Shown here: one piece after another, positions 11,904 through 23,839 of the stretch | Layout: every line of letters starts with the position of its first letter | Position numbering within the stretch: the stretch's first letter is position 1 | Assembly: GCA_026419785.1 (NCBI GenBank) | Contig: JAODTK010004477.1 | Coordinates: forward strand, 62,001-126,000 | Reading direction: 5' to 3' | Origin: Sclerodactyla briareus | Lineage: Eukaryota; Echinodermata; Holothuroidea; Dendrochirotida; Sclerodactylidae | Length of the DNA stretch: 64,000 nucleotides | Notes under the pieces: generated by a model | The model's input: the letters and a program-made list of their open reading frames with translations, nothing else | What the model was told of the DNA's origin: nothing | The model's database searches: none | Translations under genes and position numbers: made by a program

Positions 11904-14331
11904 AGAGGACTCGGACGAGTCCCCAAGTTCCTTTAGGTTGAGTCCGAGTCCGATCTGATGGCATCAAAATCGTAGAAGCATTTTGCGGGACTTAACATGA
12001 TGGGCCCTGGGCCCACATTGGACTCAAGCCAGAGGTTCGCAAACACCCCTGATGGACAACCTAACCAAGGGAGTAGTAATACATGAAAGATTAAAGAAGA
12101 TCAATAGGAACATCGTGGAAAACAAATGCATTTCACGTGCAAGTGTGAAATTCATTGAATATTCAGAGAAGGGGCCATCGGGCCAAGGGGGACTTAAGAT
12201 CAAAAATTCCTGACCACAAGAGGGAAGGCCTGGTGTTTAGACAATATTATGACCGAATGTCACGCACTGTGTCCAAAACTTGTAGAGGAGAAGCATTGTG
12301 CATAATTCCACATAATGGGCCTTGGGCCCCACCACTGGGCCTTGGGTCCTAATCCCCTGGGCATGCTGAAGGGGGGGGAGCAGGTCATTATGTGACCACA
12401 ATTTATGATCGAACATCAGCCATGGTCACCTAAATACGGGATTTGTGGTAACCATATATGGGCCAGAGCCCAAATCCCCAACTACCTGGTTTTGGGGTCC
12501 AAAAACGAAGGAAACTATGCATACTTAACCTTGCCCCCCCTCCTTGTTAGCCTACTAGTCCTATTTCTGGCGAAATTGAACCCTAACTAAATGGCAACCC
12601 CATGTCATCTCACTCCCGAAATCAATCGTCCTAATGATAACTAATAAAAATTTTTTTTTTCTTTTTGATGTGCCAGAAAATGTGACTCACCAGACGAGTC
12701 TGGCGAATGAAAAGAGAGGCGAGTGGGGTGTTGGCAGGTGAGATAGGGTTCAATTTCGCCAGAATGGACTGTAGGCTAAAGGGGGTGGGGGGCAGGTGTT
12801 GTACGTATGAGATAGATGAGAGTGAAGTCGACCTGGGCCTTGAGCCCCAAATTCCGGAACAAACTCCAATGGCCTCTACCCGGGGACCATTACATGCAAC
12901 TGTGAAGAAAATCACTTGAGCTTGTGGGAGCAGTGCATTTCAACACCATTTGTGTGAAATATCATAAAATGGGCACTATGGCCCCAAGTCTGAACTTGGA
13001 ACGGAAAATCCTGCCGCCAAAATAGGCCCTGGACACAAAATTCCAAACACCCCAATGGCCCTCTTACCCCCGGACCATTACATGTAACTTAAAAAACAAG
13101 ATATGGCTATAGAGCATCATTATGACTGAACATCAGCACTGTGCAACTACATTGGCAGGGAGGAGATACAGGTTTTGCAGTTATTTAACAGAATGGGCCT
13201 CATGGCCCAAAGCGCCCTGGGCCCAATTCCTGACCACCCCCAATGGCCGCTACGCGAAACATTTCAGGTAATTGAAGAAAGAAAATAAAACGGAAGCTGT
13301 GGGAGGAGATTGCATTCCAAGTACTTAGTGTGTGGAATTCATGAAATGGGGCCTCAGGCCCAAGTGCATGGGAAAAAATCCCTGAACGCACAAGGCACAT
13401 CTGTTTTAAGACAACAGTAATGTCCGCAATGATCATAAATTTATAAGAGGAGACGCATTTGCGTATTACCACATGAGTGAACAGGCATACACTGGGCCTT
13501 GGGTCCGCAAATCTTGGGCACCCTGCCGGTACAGACAAATGTACCATCATATACCACACTCAGCACTGTGCAACCAAATTGTAGGAGAATACAAGATTTT
13601 GCGGTCTTTCATTACAGGCAGGCCCTGGGCCAAAATAGGCGCTGGACCCAAAATATTCCCAAACACCCCCAATGGCCCTCTACCCCAGGACCATTAACAT
13701 TTAACTTTAAAAAACAAGATTGGCTATTAAGACCACCATCAGCTTGAACATCAGCACTGTGCAACAAATTTGTGTAGGAGATACAAGATTTTTACCGTAT
13801 TTCACATATGGGCCCTAGGGGCGCCAAACTGGCTCCCATGAGCCCCAAATTCCCTGAACACCCCCCAATTGGCCCTCTACCCAGAGACCATTATGTGTAA
13901 CTAATGAGAACATCAAATGGATTTTGTGGGGAAGGCCTTCCAAGTACTATTGTGGAAATTCATAAATTTGCCCTTAGGCCCGAGTGGGGCCTTGTCAAAA
14001 ATTCCTGAACACCCAGAAGGGTAGCGGTTGTTAGACGGCCTCATTATGACTGAACATCAGCACTATACCAAACATTTTGCAAGAGGAGATACATTTTGAA
14101 ATTCTCACATAATGGCCTATATTGCCCCTTTAATGGCCCTTCGACCTTGACCTTCACAAGGGTCAACAATGTCCATGGGTCAATGAAACAATGTGTCCAA
14201 GTTCGGTCGCATCCATCGCAGATTGAATGTTTGAGAGCCAAAAAGGCAATTGTTAACACACTGGATAGATAGAGAGAGTGACATGCATTCCCAATGCTCA
14301 ACCAGCATAGCTTGTTTGAGCTAAAAACAGA
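11904..14331 (+). repeat. Family P repeat, copy 2 (tandem to copy 1)
   Basis: It follows copy 1 directly and ends at the ATGCTCAACCAGC..TTTGAGCT hairpin (14296-14324). It begins with a GGACTCGG/GAGTCC-rich segment in place of the AGCACC hairpin. It contains several monomers with GAACATCAGCACTGTGC (13129, 13745, 14050) and the foldback MITE at 12520-12809. Length is about 2.4 kb. Confidence 0.7.
12520..12809. mobile_element. Foldback MITE, about 75-base terminal inverted repeats
   Basis: The left arm reads CATACTTAACC-TTGCCCCCCC-TCC and continues TTAGCCTACTAGTCC..TCTGGCGAAATTGAACCCTA. The right arm is its reverse complement with small gaps, ending GGGGCAGGTGTTGTACGTATG. The unpaired middle holds TAATGATAACTAATAAA. 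A second copy lies at 14923-15189 in the next family-P unit at the same relative place, so the insertion preceded unit amplification. It encodes nothing. The superfamily is undetermined because no clean target duplication was found. Confidence 0.75.
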
Positions 14332-16111
14332 GGATCGGACCGCGTCCCCAATCCTTTAGGTTGAGTCCGAGTCCGATTCTGATTGCCAAAATTCGTAGAA
14401 GCTTTTGACGGGACTTAACATTATGGGCCCTAGGGCCCACATTGGCCTCAAGCCAGAGGTTGCAAACACCCTGATGGACCACTAACCAAGAGTAATATCA
14501 TGTAACTTTAAAGACGATCAATCGGCAACTCGTGGAAAAAAATGACATTTCAAGTTGCCAAGTGGTGAAATTCCATAATTTCATCAAATGGGCCATCGGC
14601 CCAAGTGGGACTTAAGATCAAAATCCTGACCCACCCGAGTGAAGGCTGTTAGACCATCATTATTACCGAATGTCTCACTGTTCTCAAAACTTGTAAGAGG
14701 AGGAGCATTTTGCATAATTCGCACAAAATGGCCCTCGGCCACACTGGGCCTTGGGTCTAATTCCTGGGGCACCTGAAGCATGGTCATTATACCATCATTA
14801 TGATCGAACCTCAGCATGTTCACTAATATATGGATTTTGTGTATACCAATATAATGTGCCCAGAGGCCCAATACCCCAAAACTTACCTGGTTTTCGGGTC
14901 CACGAAACGACGAAACCTATGTCATACTTACACTGCCCGCCCCTCCTTTTTAGCTACTAGTCCTATGCGGCGAAATTTGACCCTATCTCAACTGGCAACC
15001 CATCGTCCTCTCTTACTCCAGAATCATCGTTCCTACATGATAACTAATAAATCTTTTGACTTTGCCAGAATGTACTACGACCAAGGAATCTGGCGAAATA
15101 GAGGACAATGGGGTTTCCAGTTGAGATAGGGTTAATTCGCCAGAATAGGACTAGTAGGCTATAAAGGGGGGGGGGGCGGTTGTAATATGAGAAGGAATGA
15201 GGATGAAGTAGACCTGGGGCCTTGAGCCCCAAATTCCTGAACAACTCCAATGGCCCTCTACCCGGGGACCATTACATGCAACTTTGAGAAAATCAATTGA
15301 AGCTTGTGGGAGGCAGATCATTTCAAGCACCATTGTGTGAATATCATAAAATGGGCCCTCTGGCCCAAGTCGACCTTGGACCGAAAAATCCTGCACGCCA
15401 AAATAGTCCCTGGCCCAAAAATTCCCAAAACACCCCAATGGCCCTCTACCCCAGGGCCAGTACTGTAACTTAAAAAAACAAGAGTATGGATATTAGATAC
15501 ATCATTATGACTGAACATCAGCACTGTGCAAACTACATTTGCAAGGGATACAAGGTTTTGCAGTTATCACATAATGGCCTCAGGCCCAAAGTGGGCCCTG
15601 GCCCAAAATTCCTGACCACCCCCCAATGGCCTCTAAGCAAGAAACATTACATGTAACTTTGAAGAAGAAAAGAAAGAAATGAAGCTCGTAGGGAGGAGAT
15701 GCATTTCAAGTTACTATTGCGTGGAATTTCATGAAATGGGCCCTAAGGACCCAAGTGGGGACCTTGGACAAAAATTCCTGAACGCCGGAAGGTAGGCGGA
15801 TAGACCATCATATGCACCAAACATCACAGTGCTGTGCACCACAATTTGTAGGAGGAAGATATAGTTTGAAATTGTACACATAATAGCCTATATTGTTCCT
15901 TCAATGACCTTGTGACCTTGACCTTACAGGGTCAGACATGTCCCCATGGGTCAAGGAAAATGTTGTCCAAGTTGGTCGGGACATTCAATACAGAATGGAC
16001 GTTTGGGGCCAAAGGCAATGTTGACACACGGATAGAGTGAGTGCTAGTAGACAGATAGATTTGAGTGACATTGCAAGATTACCAATAGCTCATCAGCTAG
16101 CTGGTTGAGCA
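14332..16111 (+). repeat. Family P repeat, copy 3 (tandem to copy 2)
   Basis: It begins like copy 2 with GTTGAGTCCGAGTCCGA and ends at the hairpin TAGCTCATCAGC-TAGCTGGTTGAGC (16086-16111). It contains monomers with GAACATCAGCACTGTGC (15514), a second foldback MITE, and the same TGACCTTGTGACCTTGACC 3' subterminal block. It is about 1.8 kb, shorter than copy 2 because it has fewer core monomers. Confidence 0.7.
14923..15189. mobile_element. Foldback MITE, second copy
   Basis: It is homologous to 12520-12809. The left arm is CATACTTACACTGCCCGCCCC..TAGCTACTAGTCCTAT and the right arm, reversed, is CATATTACAACCGCCCCCC..TAGCCTACTAGTCCTATTC. The inner arms are GGCGAAATTTGACCCTATCTCAACTGG and its complement. 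It differs from copy 1 mainly by small indels. Confidence 0.75.
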
Positions 16112-17378
16112 ACAATAGGGTTCCTGTTACTCCCCAAAAAGAAAGCTATACACCAAAATTTCAACTGATCGGACAACCAATTGACCTCTGGTGACCTCAG
16201 ATGACTTCGGACCTACCCCAAAAGAAGAGGGTTCATGTACTCATCATGAGAAAACAAACTCACCAGGATGAGCTTGCATCCCTCCAGGTGGGTCATTATC
16301 ATGTTCAACAAGCCAAAATTGTGAAAATATTGACTTTTCGCAAAATTTCCTGGTTCTTGACCAAAAAATCACCCCTCCCAACCCAAAATAAAATAGGGTC
16401 TCGGTACTCCCCCATAAGAAAGCTATAAACCAAATTTAAACTTGATCGGACCAAACATTGGGACTTACCCAACCAGAAATAACACAGTTCGCAGGCCGTA
16501 CAGTCACATCACATGGAACCTAAAAATGGGCAGGCAGGTAAACCGCGAATATGAATAACCCGTGGGAACTTCCTACATGAGCCTCATCTAAAAGATTTAT
16601 CGATCATCTGAACTTGGTACCACATGTCACCTAGTTAAAATGTTGAAGGGTCGAGAGATTGGAATAACTGCCATGTCCGCTGACATGCAACTTGCAGGTT
16701 TTAGGCAAAAATACAGAAGAATTAATCCATTCACATTAGATGGTGGGGTGGGGACTCAGAAGTGGAGACCCGAAAAATATAATGGTGATTTCAAGGGCCG
16801 CCAGAGTTCAAATTTGTGATTTTTTGTGTGATATTTAAACTTTTTCACCAACAAAAAGCGGATTGAACGGAACTTGGTTGGATGCGCACTGTTGTTAGTC
16901 CCAAACAACAAGAAGGTAATTTCAAAGTCCCAGGTCAAATTGCATTATTCGCAAACTTGTCATATTTAATAAATTCGAGAGTGTGGTCCGGAACAACAGG
17001 CGGTTTTTTCAAGTAACAGAAGTCAAAAGGGACTGAATTTGAATGTGCTTCCTCTAGTTTGCAGATTTGAGTGAAACCCAGGAGAAGTAGACAGACTACT
17101 CGAAAGTGGAGGTCGAGGAATTCAAAGTTGTCTGATTTGAAGAGAAACTTTGATAGCGATCATTTAAAGGTCATCAGTGATTCCAGTTGGTGAATTATGC
17201 CATTTTTCTAGCTTGTTGAAATCGTTAATGAGCTTGTTGGATGTGGACTACCTTTCTTACCAATAGATGTCATCATAATGAGTTAATTTCGTGTGGGATA
17301 TATCGTCAGGGGTTGATCCTCCTCAAAGTTTAAGGCGACTGTTGGGCAGAAAAAATCTGCAGACAGAGAGAGTACAAC
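16112..17378. repeat. Diverged tandem repeats, no gene seen
   Basis: At 16112-16480 there are two rounds of a unit with AGGGTTC/AGGGTCT..TACTCCCC.AAGAAAGCTATA.ACCAAA and TTGATCGGACCA. The same unit recurs at 17740-18900. At 16525 the TAAACCGC motif of family H appears as a fragment. The rest (16560-17378) is AT-rich and featureless. If the KAT8 gene continues toward lower coordinates, this would be intron, but no further exon was recognised. Confidence 0.45.
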
Positions 17379-17541
17379 CCTCTTGACATGGTTGATCTCG
17401 TCATGTTTTCTCTTCTGGTTCCTGGTAATCTTCCTCTCAGCATGATCTTCAAGGACCTGTTCCACCTCATTCCCTTAGGTCTGGGGGACGCCCTTGATAT
17501 TCATCCGCTCCTGGACGACCCACTCGTCCATCTCCTGTTCA
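17379..17541 (-). CDS. KAT8: KAT8/MOF-like acetyltransferase, linker exon
   Basis: This minus-strand exon carries an 18-residue stretch, ERKITRNQKRKHDEINHV, that matches human KAT8 as I know it and lies between the chromo barrel and the MYST catalytic domain. Before it come MDEWVVQERMNIK (the end of the chromo barrel; human LDEWVDKNRL) and a variable segment EVEQVLEDHA. The acceptor TTTCAAG lies above 17541. The first codon joins to the phase-1 end of the exon at 21058-21135, giving HYEG-M-NRR. Two oddities occur. One base seems missing between NRR and MDEWV, and an in-frame TAA sits in the variable linker at about 17477. Consensus error is my preferred explanation because the exon-intron structure and the conserved motif are intact, but a decayed duplicate is possible. 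The donor near 17378 (GTTGTA) is weak and uncertain. The zinc-finger and acetyl-CoA-binding MYST exons were not found. Confidence 0.85.
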
Positions 17542-19254
17542 CTTGAAAGATAGAATGACGATGACATCAAAGACAGTGATAGAAAATCATCTAGTGGCAG
17601 AGTTTGAAACACTCAGAATTCTGGAAAAAATCCGCCTGCTTCTCAAGTACCCTAATTTTATCCATTATTGAAACCAGAAGCCAGAAGGTTAGTGAATCCC
17701 TAACCTTTGGCCTTGATGGGCATTAACCATCACATAACAAACATTCTCCCTGACCCCAACGGGCCCAAGCACTTATCCTGGAGACCCACATACCAAGAAG
17801 AGTTTGATCCATCCAAGTGGAGTCAGGTCATGGTTTTTTTCACAGCCAATATATATTTTTAACCACATATTCTCAACCTTTGCCAAACTGACCCCAATCC
17901 CACCAAAAACGATAGGGTTCCTTGAAGATCCAACATGAGAAAGCTACATACCAAATTCAACTTGATTGCAACAAGGCATTCTAGATCGACATATCAAGCT
18001 ACAAGATATTTAAACTCTCACCTCTGTAGACCTCAGGGTCTCTGACCTGAACCCAAACAAAAGGGGTTCATATACCCATCCTGGGGAACGCCACATTCCA
18101 AGGGGTGAGCTTCACCCATCCAGATGGGGGTTGCGTTACCATGATTACGAGTGATAGAAACAACACGAGGGGCCATCACCTGGAGTGCATTACAATCCTC
18201 ATCGGCATCACTGAAAATTCATTCCGATTTTCCAAACACTTGCAATTCATTGCATAAATGAAACAGAAGCCAACCGGCTCAGTGATTCTTTGACCCATTT
18301 CGGACAACCATGGCCATTCACAAGACAATGGCAAAATTTACAGCTCATTAGGCAACATGTGACATTCCTGACCAATTTTCCCATTTTCCAAAAAAAATGA
18401 TTGCTATCTTTGATCAAGCAAGGGCTCCTGTCTCTTAATAAGAAAGCTACATACTCAATACTCAACTTCAGCCATGATCAGAACAGCATTTCACGGATCT
18501 TCCAACTTCATCTCTGTTTAGACTCTCACCTGACCCCAACTTAATGCCACTCATATAGTCATCATGGTGATCATACACACTGAGTATGAGCTTCATCATC
18601 TAAATGGGTCCAAGTTATCATGTTTACAAGCCAAAAAAATTACTCTTCCAACAAAAAATGTCCTAGAACAGGGTACTTTTGCTCTTGATGGAGAAACAAC
18701 ATACCTAATTCCAACTGGATCAGACAAAGCAAACTTCTTCAAGTGTACGGGATTTTCTGCCTTGGCCTGCAGTGAACCTCAGGTGGCCTCAGACCTGACC
18801 CCAACCAATAGGGTTTCTGTACTAATCATGGGGAACAGACATACCAAATGAGCTTCATCCACCCTAGATGGGGGTTAACAATTGTTCAGAACCTGAATTT
18901 GGCCCAAAAAAAGATTTTCAAATCCTATATTTTCAACCAAAAATGCACCATGACCTACAAACATGATAACAAGGTATATACCATATCTTCATGTATTATA
19001 CTAAGAGATATATGCAATTTCATTATTTCCTTTTTTTCAGTTTATAATATTTGGGTTTTTTTTGAGGAGGAAGAAATGAGTAGGCAGATCATTTTTAAAT
19101 TTCAGTTTGTTGTACCACAAACCTGATCGAACACCATAGCGAGGTGTGCCCCGCCGCATACCCAGTTCACCAGATGTTGTTTGTGACTGCGAAACGTACG
19201 CACGTACAACCCAGCAACTGCAATATTGAAAAATTGTGACAGAGTGTGCAGCAA

Positions 19255-20440
19255 AAGAATAAGACAAGGCGATCGCCCCAGTGTCTCTCCAGTGGCACAA
19301 TCAGTAGGTTCTTCCATACGTCACCATGCAAACAATTAAAGTCATCCATGTGTTGCTTCCAGATTTTGGTATTAGCACTCATCAGAAACAGCTTACTAAC
19401 CGTGACAAATTTCAAGTTCATAGGGACTAAAAATTGCTTAAGTTAAGCAAATTAAGACACAATACTAAACTTCAATTGACGGTCCTCATTAAATCTCAGA
19501 CTAGGGTGGCAACCACAGTAAATGTTCATAGGGAATCAACAAACTTGGAACATTTGCACGAATGAAGCAAATTTAATATTGAATAAACCCAGTGACTCAA
19601 GTCAATGTTAAAATTTGGGGGTCTAACGGTACAAAGTTCTTTGTGCGCCAACTCGGTTCATGTGGGTAAATGGAGGTTTTCCAAACGGGGCGGTTTTTAT
19701 ACATTCCACTCCAGGCAGTACTGTGGACCATACCAATCAACCTTTCATGAAATCCAACAGACTTCGAAAATTAGGAATCAACTATGCAAAAAAATAACAC
19801 ATTAATGAACTTCAGATGACCCTCCAGCCTATGGTGAAAAGTTGGAGGGTACAACGGCAAGCATACCGACAAGTGCCATGAAAATTTGGCAAACTCAAAA
19901 AGTATGAAAACAATTATGCCGAATCCAGAGGTAAAAAAATTCGGAACCAAAGTCACCATACCCGAGACTAGGGGTTCATTAAAATCCAACCAGCTTTGGG
20001 ATTTTGCACTGAAGATTCTCGACTGAAGGTAGACAATATTCAACAGGTTTCAGGAAAATCCGACAAATTGGAATTTTGCATAAATTATGCAAGTCAGCGA
20101 CTTAATTAGCATATTTTATGCTTGAAATCTAATCATTTCATCTACCTGATATCCTGCACCTATGGTGTCATCATAGCCCATACACATACGTTCAAACCGC
20201 AATCTTGCTAACAAGCCTGAACAATAAATTAAAATAAAATAGGCTATTACCCTACTTAATTAGTGACTAGAATCTAATCAGATCGGTTAACCCAATCCCG
20301 ATACTACGTACAAAATTTCATCAAAATCGGCCTAACGTTGGGAGAAATCCTGCCAACGAGACACACACACACATATACACACACACACCACAAAGTGATC
20401 GCTAAGTCTCTCCCTGAACTTTGTTCAGGCGAGACAAAAA
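19255..20440 (+). repeat. Family R repeat, short copy without tandem core (copy 3)
   Basis: It starts with GACAAGGCGATCGCCCCAG (19264) and ends with the hairpin GTCTCTCCCTGAAC-TTT-GTTCAGGCGAGAC (20406-20435) plus AAAAA. At 1.2 kb it is the cleanest definition of the family ends, because the 0.6-kb array found in the 3985-8358 copy is absent. A CA tract (20360-20390) lies before the hairpin. It sits inside the KAT8-like intron. Confidence 0.75.
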
Positions 20441-21057
20441 GGGCCTCCCGGTGTAACCCTAGAGGGAAACAAACCCGCAAGTAGTGTTCAAAAGATTATG
20501 CTAATATCAGATATTAACAATCGTCCTTTTTTTTCCAAAATCGGCCCGATTCCGATACCGATTAATTTAAGTTGCAAATTACATGTTTACATATCATTGC
20601 CTAATGTGAGCAACTTTGGAAGTTCCGATACTCTTGTAAATATAAAGTCAATATGCGTGGCCGAAAAGCCTGAAAATATTTCTGTTCGCACGCCAGCAGT
20701 AGCGCAGCACTACTGCTCGTCATTGCGAGTGCATACAGCCATACACAATACACAAACAACATGGTATAGTGTGTACACGTACATGTACATGTAGTACACA
20801 GTTAACGTCAATAGAGTTTTTGCATTGACACTGTGATTAACACCGAATCGCTCGAGAATAAGTGTACATGTATTACCATAGGCTCATTCATAGTTTAAAC
20901 GTGAATAGCGCAGATGCACAGCATAATAAACTAGTTAGTAGTATTTTTACTTCCAGTGTCGCGGGGATATAATTACAGACTGGAAGGATGGAGCAAGCTA
21001 GCATGGAATAGTGCATGTACATTGGAGCTGGACAAGAGAGACAAAAATTGTACTTAC
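20441..21057. other. Intronic spacer
   Basis: No gene. It holds the palindromic stretch at 20771-20799 (GTGTAC..TACATGTACATGTA..GTACAC) and a CGGGGATATAAT fragment of family H at about 20960. Confidence 0.4.
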
Positions 21058-21135
21058 TTCCTTCATAGTGAATGTAATACTCCCGACGATTTTTCTCCAC
21101 CTCATTGAGTCGCATCTGAACAATCTCGCCATTAT
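21058..21135 (-). CDS. KAT8: KAT8/MOF-like acetyltransferase, chromo-barrel exon
   Basis: This is a 78-base internal exon on the minus strand with near-ideal splice sites: a pyrimidine-rich CCACAG acceptor just above 21135 and a GTAAGTAC donor just below 21058. It starts with two bases and ends with one base of split codons. It reads NGEIVQMRLNEVEKN followed by RREYYIHYEG. This aligns with the human KAT8 chromo-barrel segment that reads EVIQSRVND..EEFYVHYVG. KAT8 (MOF) is the MYST-family histone H4 lysine-16 acetyltransferase of the MSL and NSL complexes in the nucleus, and its chromo barrel helps bind RNA and nucleosomes. The exon end phase fits the exon at 17379-17541, which supplies the NRRMDEWV continuation. 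No exon for the N-terminal residues was found. The alignment is from memory of the family, but the splice sites are directly visible. Confidence 0.8.
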
Positions 21136-21974
21136 CTGTGGTTAAACAAAACCGGTTCAATCTGATGACATTACATGACTTCGCATCAGAAATCTACACA
21201 CAAGCTAAGAAGAACACATTATGACATGTTTCAAGGAATGCTGATGTTTTTTGTCGCTTTTCAACTTGTTCTATGCCTAGAAGGGTTGCTAATTACCTAA
21301 TAGCGATATGCCGATAAAACATGTCACGTACCATCGCAGGTTAGGCCAGCTCTGTGATCCAAAGGGCATTTTTTCTCTAATAAAGCAACCCGAATTGAAG
21401 AGATATTATTGGGGCACCTGGTCATACCATGCACGAAAATTAAAGCTAACTGCCAAGCGCCTTGACGTCGGTTGACCATACAGCCAGTGTTGTAAGTCAG
21501 CTTTGTTGCTGTGACAGAATGTATCCCCAGTGCCGTATAGGACATCTACATGGTCAGTCAATCATGTGTTTTTTGTGTTAAGTAAGTAGCCCACCCTAAT
21601 TTTTTTTTATATATCTCAAGGCTGGCAATCATTGCCCCCCTTCTCACAAACTAATGACGATCTCTGGCCGGGTGTATGTACAAACGTAACCTACTACAAT
21701 ACATGGCTGGATGCTACTGGTCGATTTAATGGTAACTGCAGTTATGCACATTGCAAATGTACCATTATGTCCTGCATTACTCACAATAAATTGTCAGTGT
21801 TCATACCTCTCCCAAAAAGTGCATTGAAAAATAAAAATTGCTATGCAATATTGCCGAAGTGCTAACAAAAACATAATGCAATTTTTTAGGATCAGTTCGA
21901 ACACTGTTCATCGGCCAGGAATTCCTAAACATTTTTGACTACTGCAATGTTTTGGTGCATGTTGCTGTTACCAG
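21136..21974. other. Upstream intron of the KAT8-like gene, no exon confirmed
   Basis: A minus-strand segment ending in the good donor GATG-GTACGT (at about 21333-21328) would be in phase with the exon at 21135. Its peptide (CPLDHRAGLTCD) does not resemble the KAT8 N-terminus, so it is not called. The rest is unremarkable. Confidence 0.35.
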
Positions 21975-22432
21975 TCGTAGAGCAGATCTTGCTCATGTAT
22001 GAGCCCTTGAAGTCTTTCTTCCTTTCTGAAAGACAAGTGTCCAGCAGTGCTTCGGGGGATGTTCGAGGACTCGTGCACTGAGTTATGGCTGGCATTCGTG
22101 CATGCAAACATGAGCCTCTTCCACAACACGATCAAGATGCTGGAAGGAGACAGCCGGTGTGCAGTGGAGTCAATGCTAGTTGTAGATGACCTACGCAAGA
22201 AGCTCACATCACAAAGGGAGGAAAGCTTTGTCGTAGCCTGTGAAAACCTCTTCTGAAAAGGCTGGAGGAAGAGGGACATGTACAATGGCAGGATTATTTG
22301 AAGGTCTCCACATCCCTATTGAAAACTGCAACTTTGTACCTAGAGCCTTGGGGTGCAAACACATCAAACTTCAACAATCTGAAGTGCATGCTACTGAAGA
22401 CTATTCCCTCTCACTTTGTTAAAAAAAAATGT
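21975..22432 (+). pseudogene. hAT-like transposase remnant (helical/RNase H-fold middle region)
   Basis: Three adjacent frames read as one protein: LLMYEPLKSFFLS, then CPAVLRGMFEDSCTELWLAF..VHANMSLFHNTIKMLE..RKKLTSQREESFVV, then LLKRLEEEGHVQWQDYLKVS..LYLEPWGANTSNFNNLKCML..LKTIPSHF. The layout (an aromatic 'EPLKSFF', a hydrophobic helix starting near VHANMSLFHNTIKML, then a coiled helix and a 'YLEPW' segment) resembles the region before the C-terminal dimerisation domain in hAT-type transposase-derived proteins of invertebrates. It has two frame breaks within about 450 bases. No terminal repeats were found near it. It could be a captured exon, but domain order and the lack of splice sites favour a transposon relic. 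The family call is from memory. Confidence 0.5.
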
Positions 22433-22820
22433 TGCAATTATTAAGACAAAGCACTAAATGCTATAAACAAATAGCCCTTGGGGATTTTGCACTATAGCTT
22501 GCTGGAAGGAGCCTGTCGATTGACGAGTTACAGCTTTCCTTGCTACTGTAGCATCTATAGCCTGAGAGAATTGTAGTTTTTAGCTGAGGGAGGGCAAATC
22601 TACAGGTCATCATGTCTCTCCGTTCATTCGTTCGTTCCTTTGGGTTCATCACGTTCATTCATAACTTCTAAACTGTACATGCGATCAGGTTGAAACTTAG
22701 TAGGTGGATGAAGCTTGCTACTGGCTGGGCTGAGCTACATTTATCATGTCCAGGATTTGAGATTTCCAAAATCCAGGGGAGCACTGAATTGCTCTCCCCG
22801 AGGTACCAAAGCCTAGACTA
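22433..22820. other. Spacer before family P copy 4
   Basis: No gene. It ends in two small hairpins, GGGGAGC..GCTCTCCCC (22777-22799) and AGCACC-AATGGTGCT (22822-22836). The second opens family-P copy 4. Confidence 0.4.
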
Positions 22821-23839
22821 GAGCACCAATGGTGCTGTAGTAAACTGCACAAATGTACCAAGACAAATGTACAATTATGTGACAAATGTTAAAGATCATG
22901 AGGCCAAGTAGGCAGTTTCAAACAATGGCCTATTGTGCCCCATTTATGACTTTTGACCATGCATGGCCCAAAGCAGTCAATAAATATTCCACATGGGCTG
23001 CAGGGCCCACAGTGATACTGGGCTGGGTCCTATATCCCTGACCACCTTAAAGGTTACAGCTATTTCAGGCCTCCCAGCAAGTTTGGGGAAGATTTATTAT
23101 AAATTTTTTTTTTTATGGAGATTTTATGCTATTTATGCCAATGTTGTAATTTTTATGACAATTTTATGCCATATTTAGTGTAAAATTTCTATGTTGTTGA
23201 GAACAACATTTGGTGAGAAATAGGGTATCTGTAAACCAGTCCAAGCCCATGTCAGTGGCTGAATTAAAATGGCAACATTTATATCATTTATTCCTGCAAG
23301 TTCTTCACTGTTCCAGGATACTGAAACACCTGGTTTCAGTGCTATAGCCACCTTAAAAATGACATTGGCATATGCATGCTACCAATCTGTCCATCTCTGG
23401 GACTTCCTGCCCAATGCATTCCTCCTCGCCATTTCCCCCTTTCTCAATGGGCTTTCATAATGCATTATGCACATGGTGAAGGGAACATGAACTGGACTAT
23501 ACATGAATTTCTTTCTTCCAAGTTAGCCGCGAGTTTCTTTTCACAACAAATTAAAATCATATCGCCCAAACCATATGCAGGAATGTACGTTGTATCCCAC
23601 TTCGTTATGTGACCACTCTTTGAAATGGCATACCAACTCTTCTGTTTTACAGTGGACTACAAAAAGGATCCCATGCAAAAACAAATCACACCCTTTCTCT
23701 TTCTAGGATGTCTGACCGTACTGCCATGTGTCCATCAATAACGCTGCTTTATCTGCGAGGTTGTGGTTTCATCCAACTTGAAGGCAAATGGGATGTCTGA
23801 ATGTTAATGATCAAAACATGTCATTAGGATATGGTACTA

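Larger units (their letters stand above)
17542..21057 (-). other. Intron of the KAT8-like gene, repeat-filled
   Basis: This interval of about 3.5 kb separates the two recognised KAT8 exons. It holds a tandem array at about 17700-18900, in which paired phrases like AGGGTTC..TACTCATCATG and AAGAAAGCTACATACCAAAT recur. It also holds the family-R copy at 19255-20440 and, at 20771-20799, a near-perfect palindrome with core TACATGTACATGTA. No further exon is visible. The intron assignment is inferred from the phases and order of the flanking exons. Confidence 0.6.

Noticed and set aside
21324-21380. Upstream KAT8 exon with donor GTACGT
   Set aside because: Phase fits, but the peptide does not resemble the KAT8 N-terminus and the acceptor is unclear.
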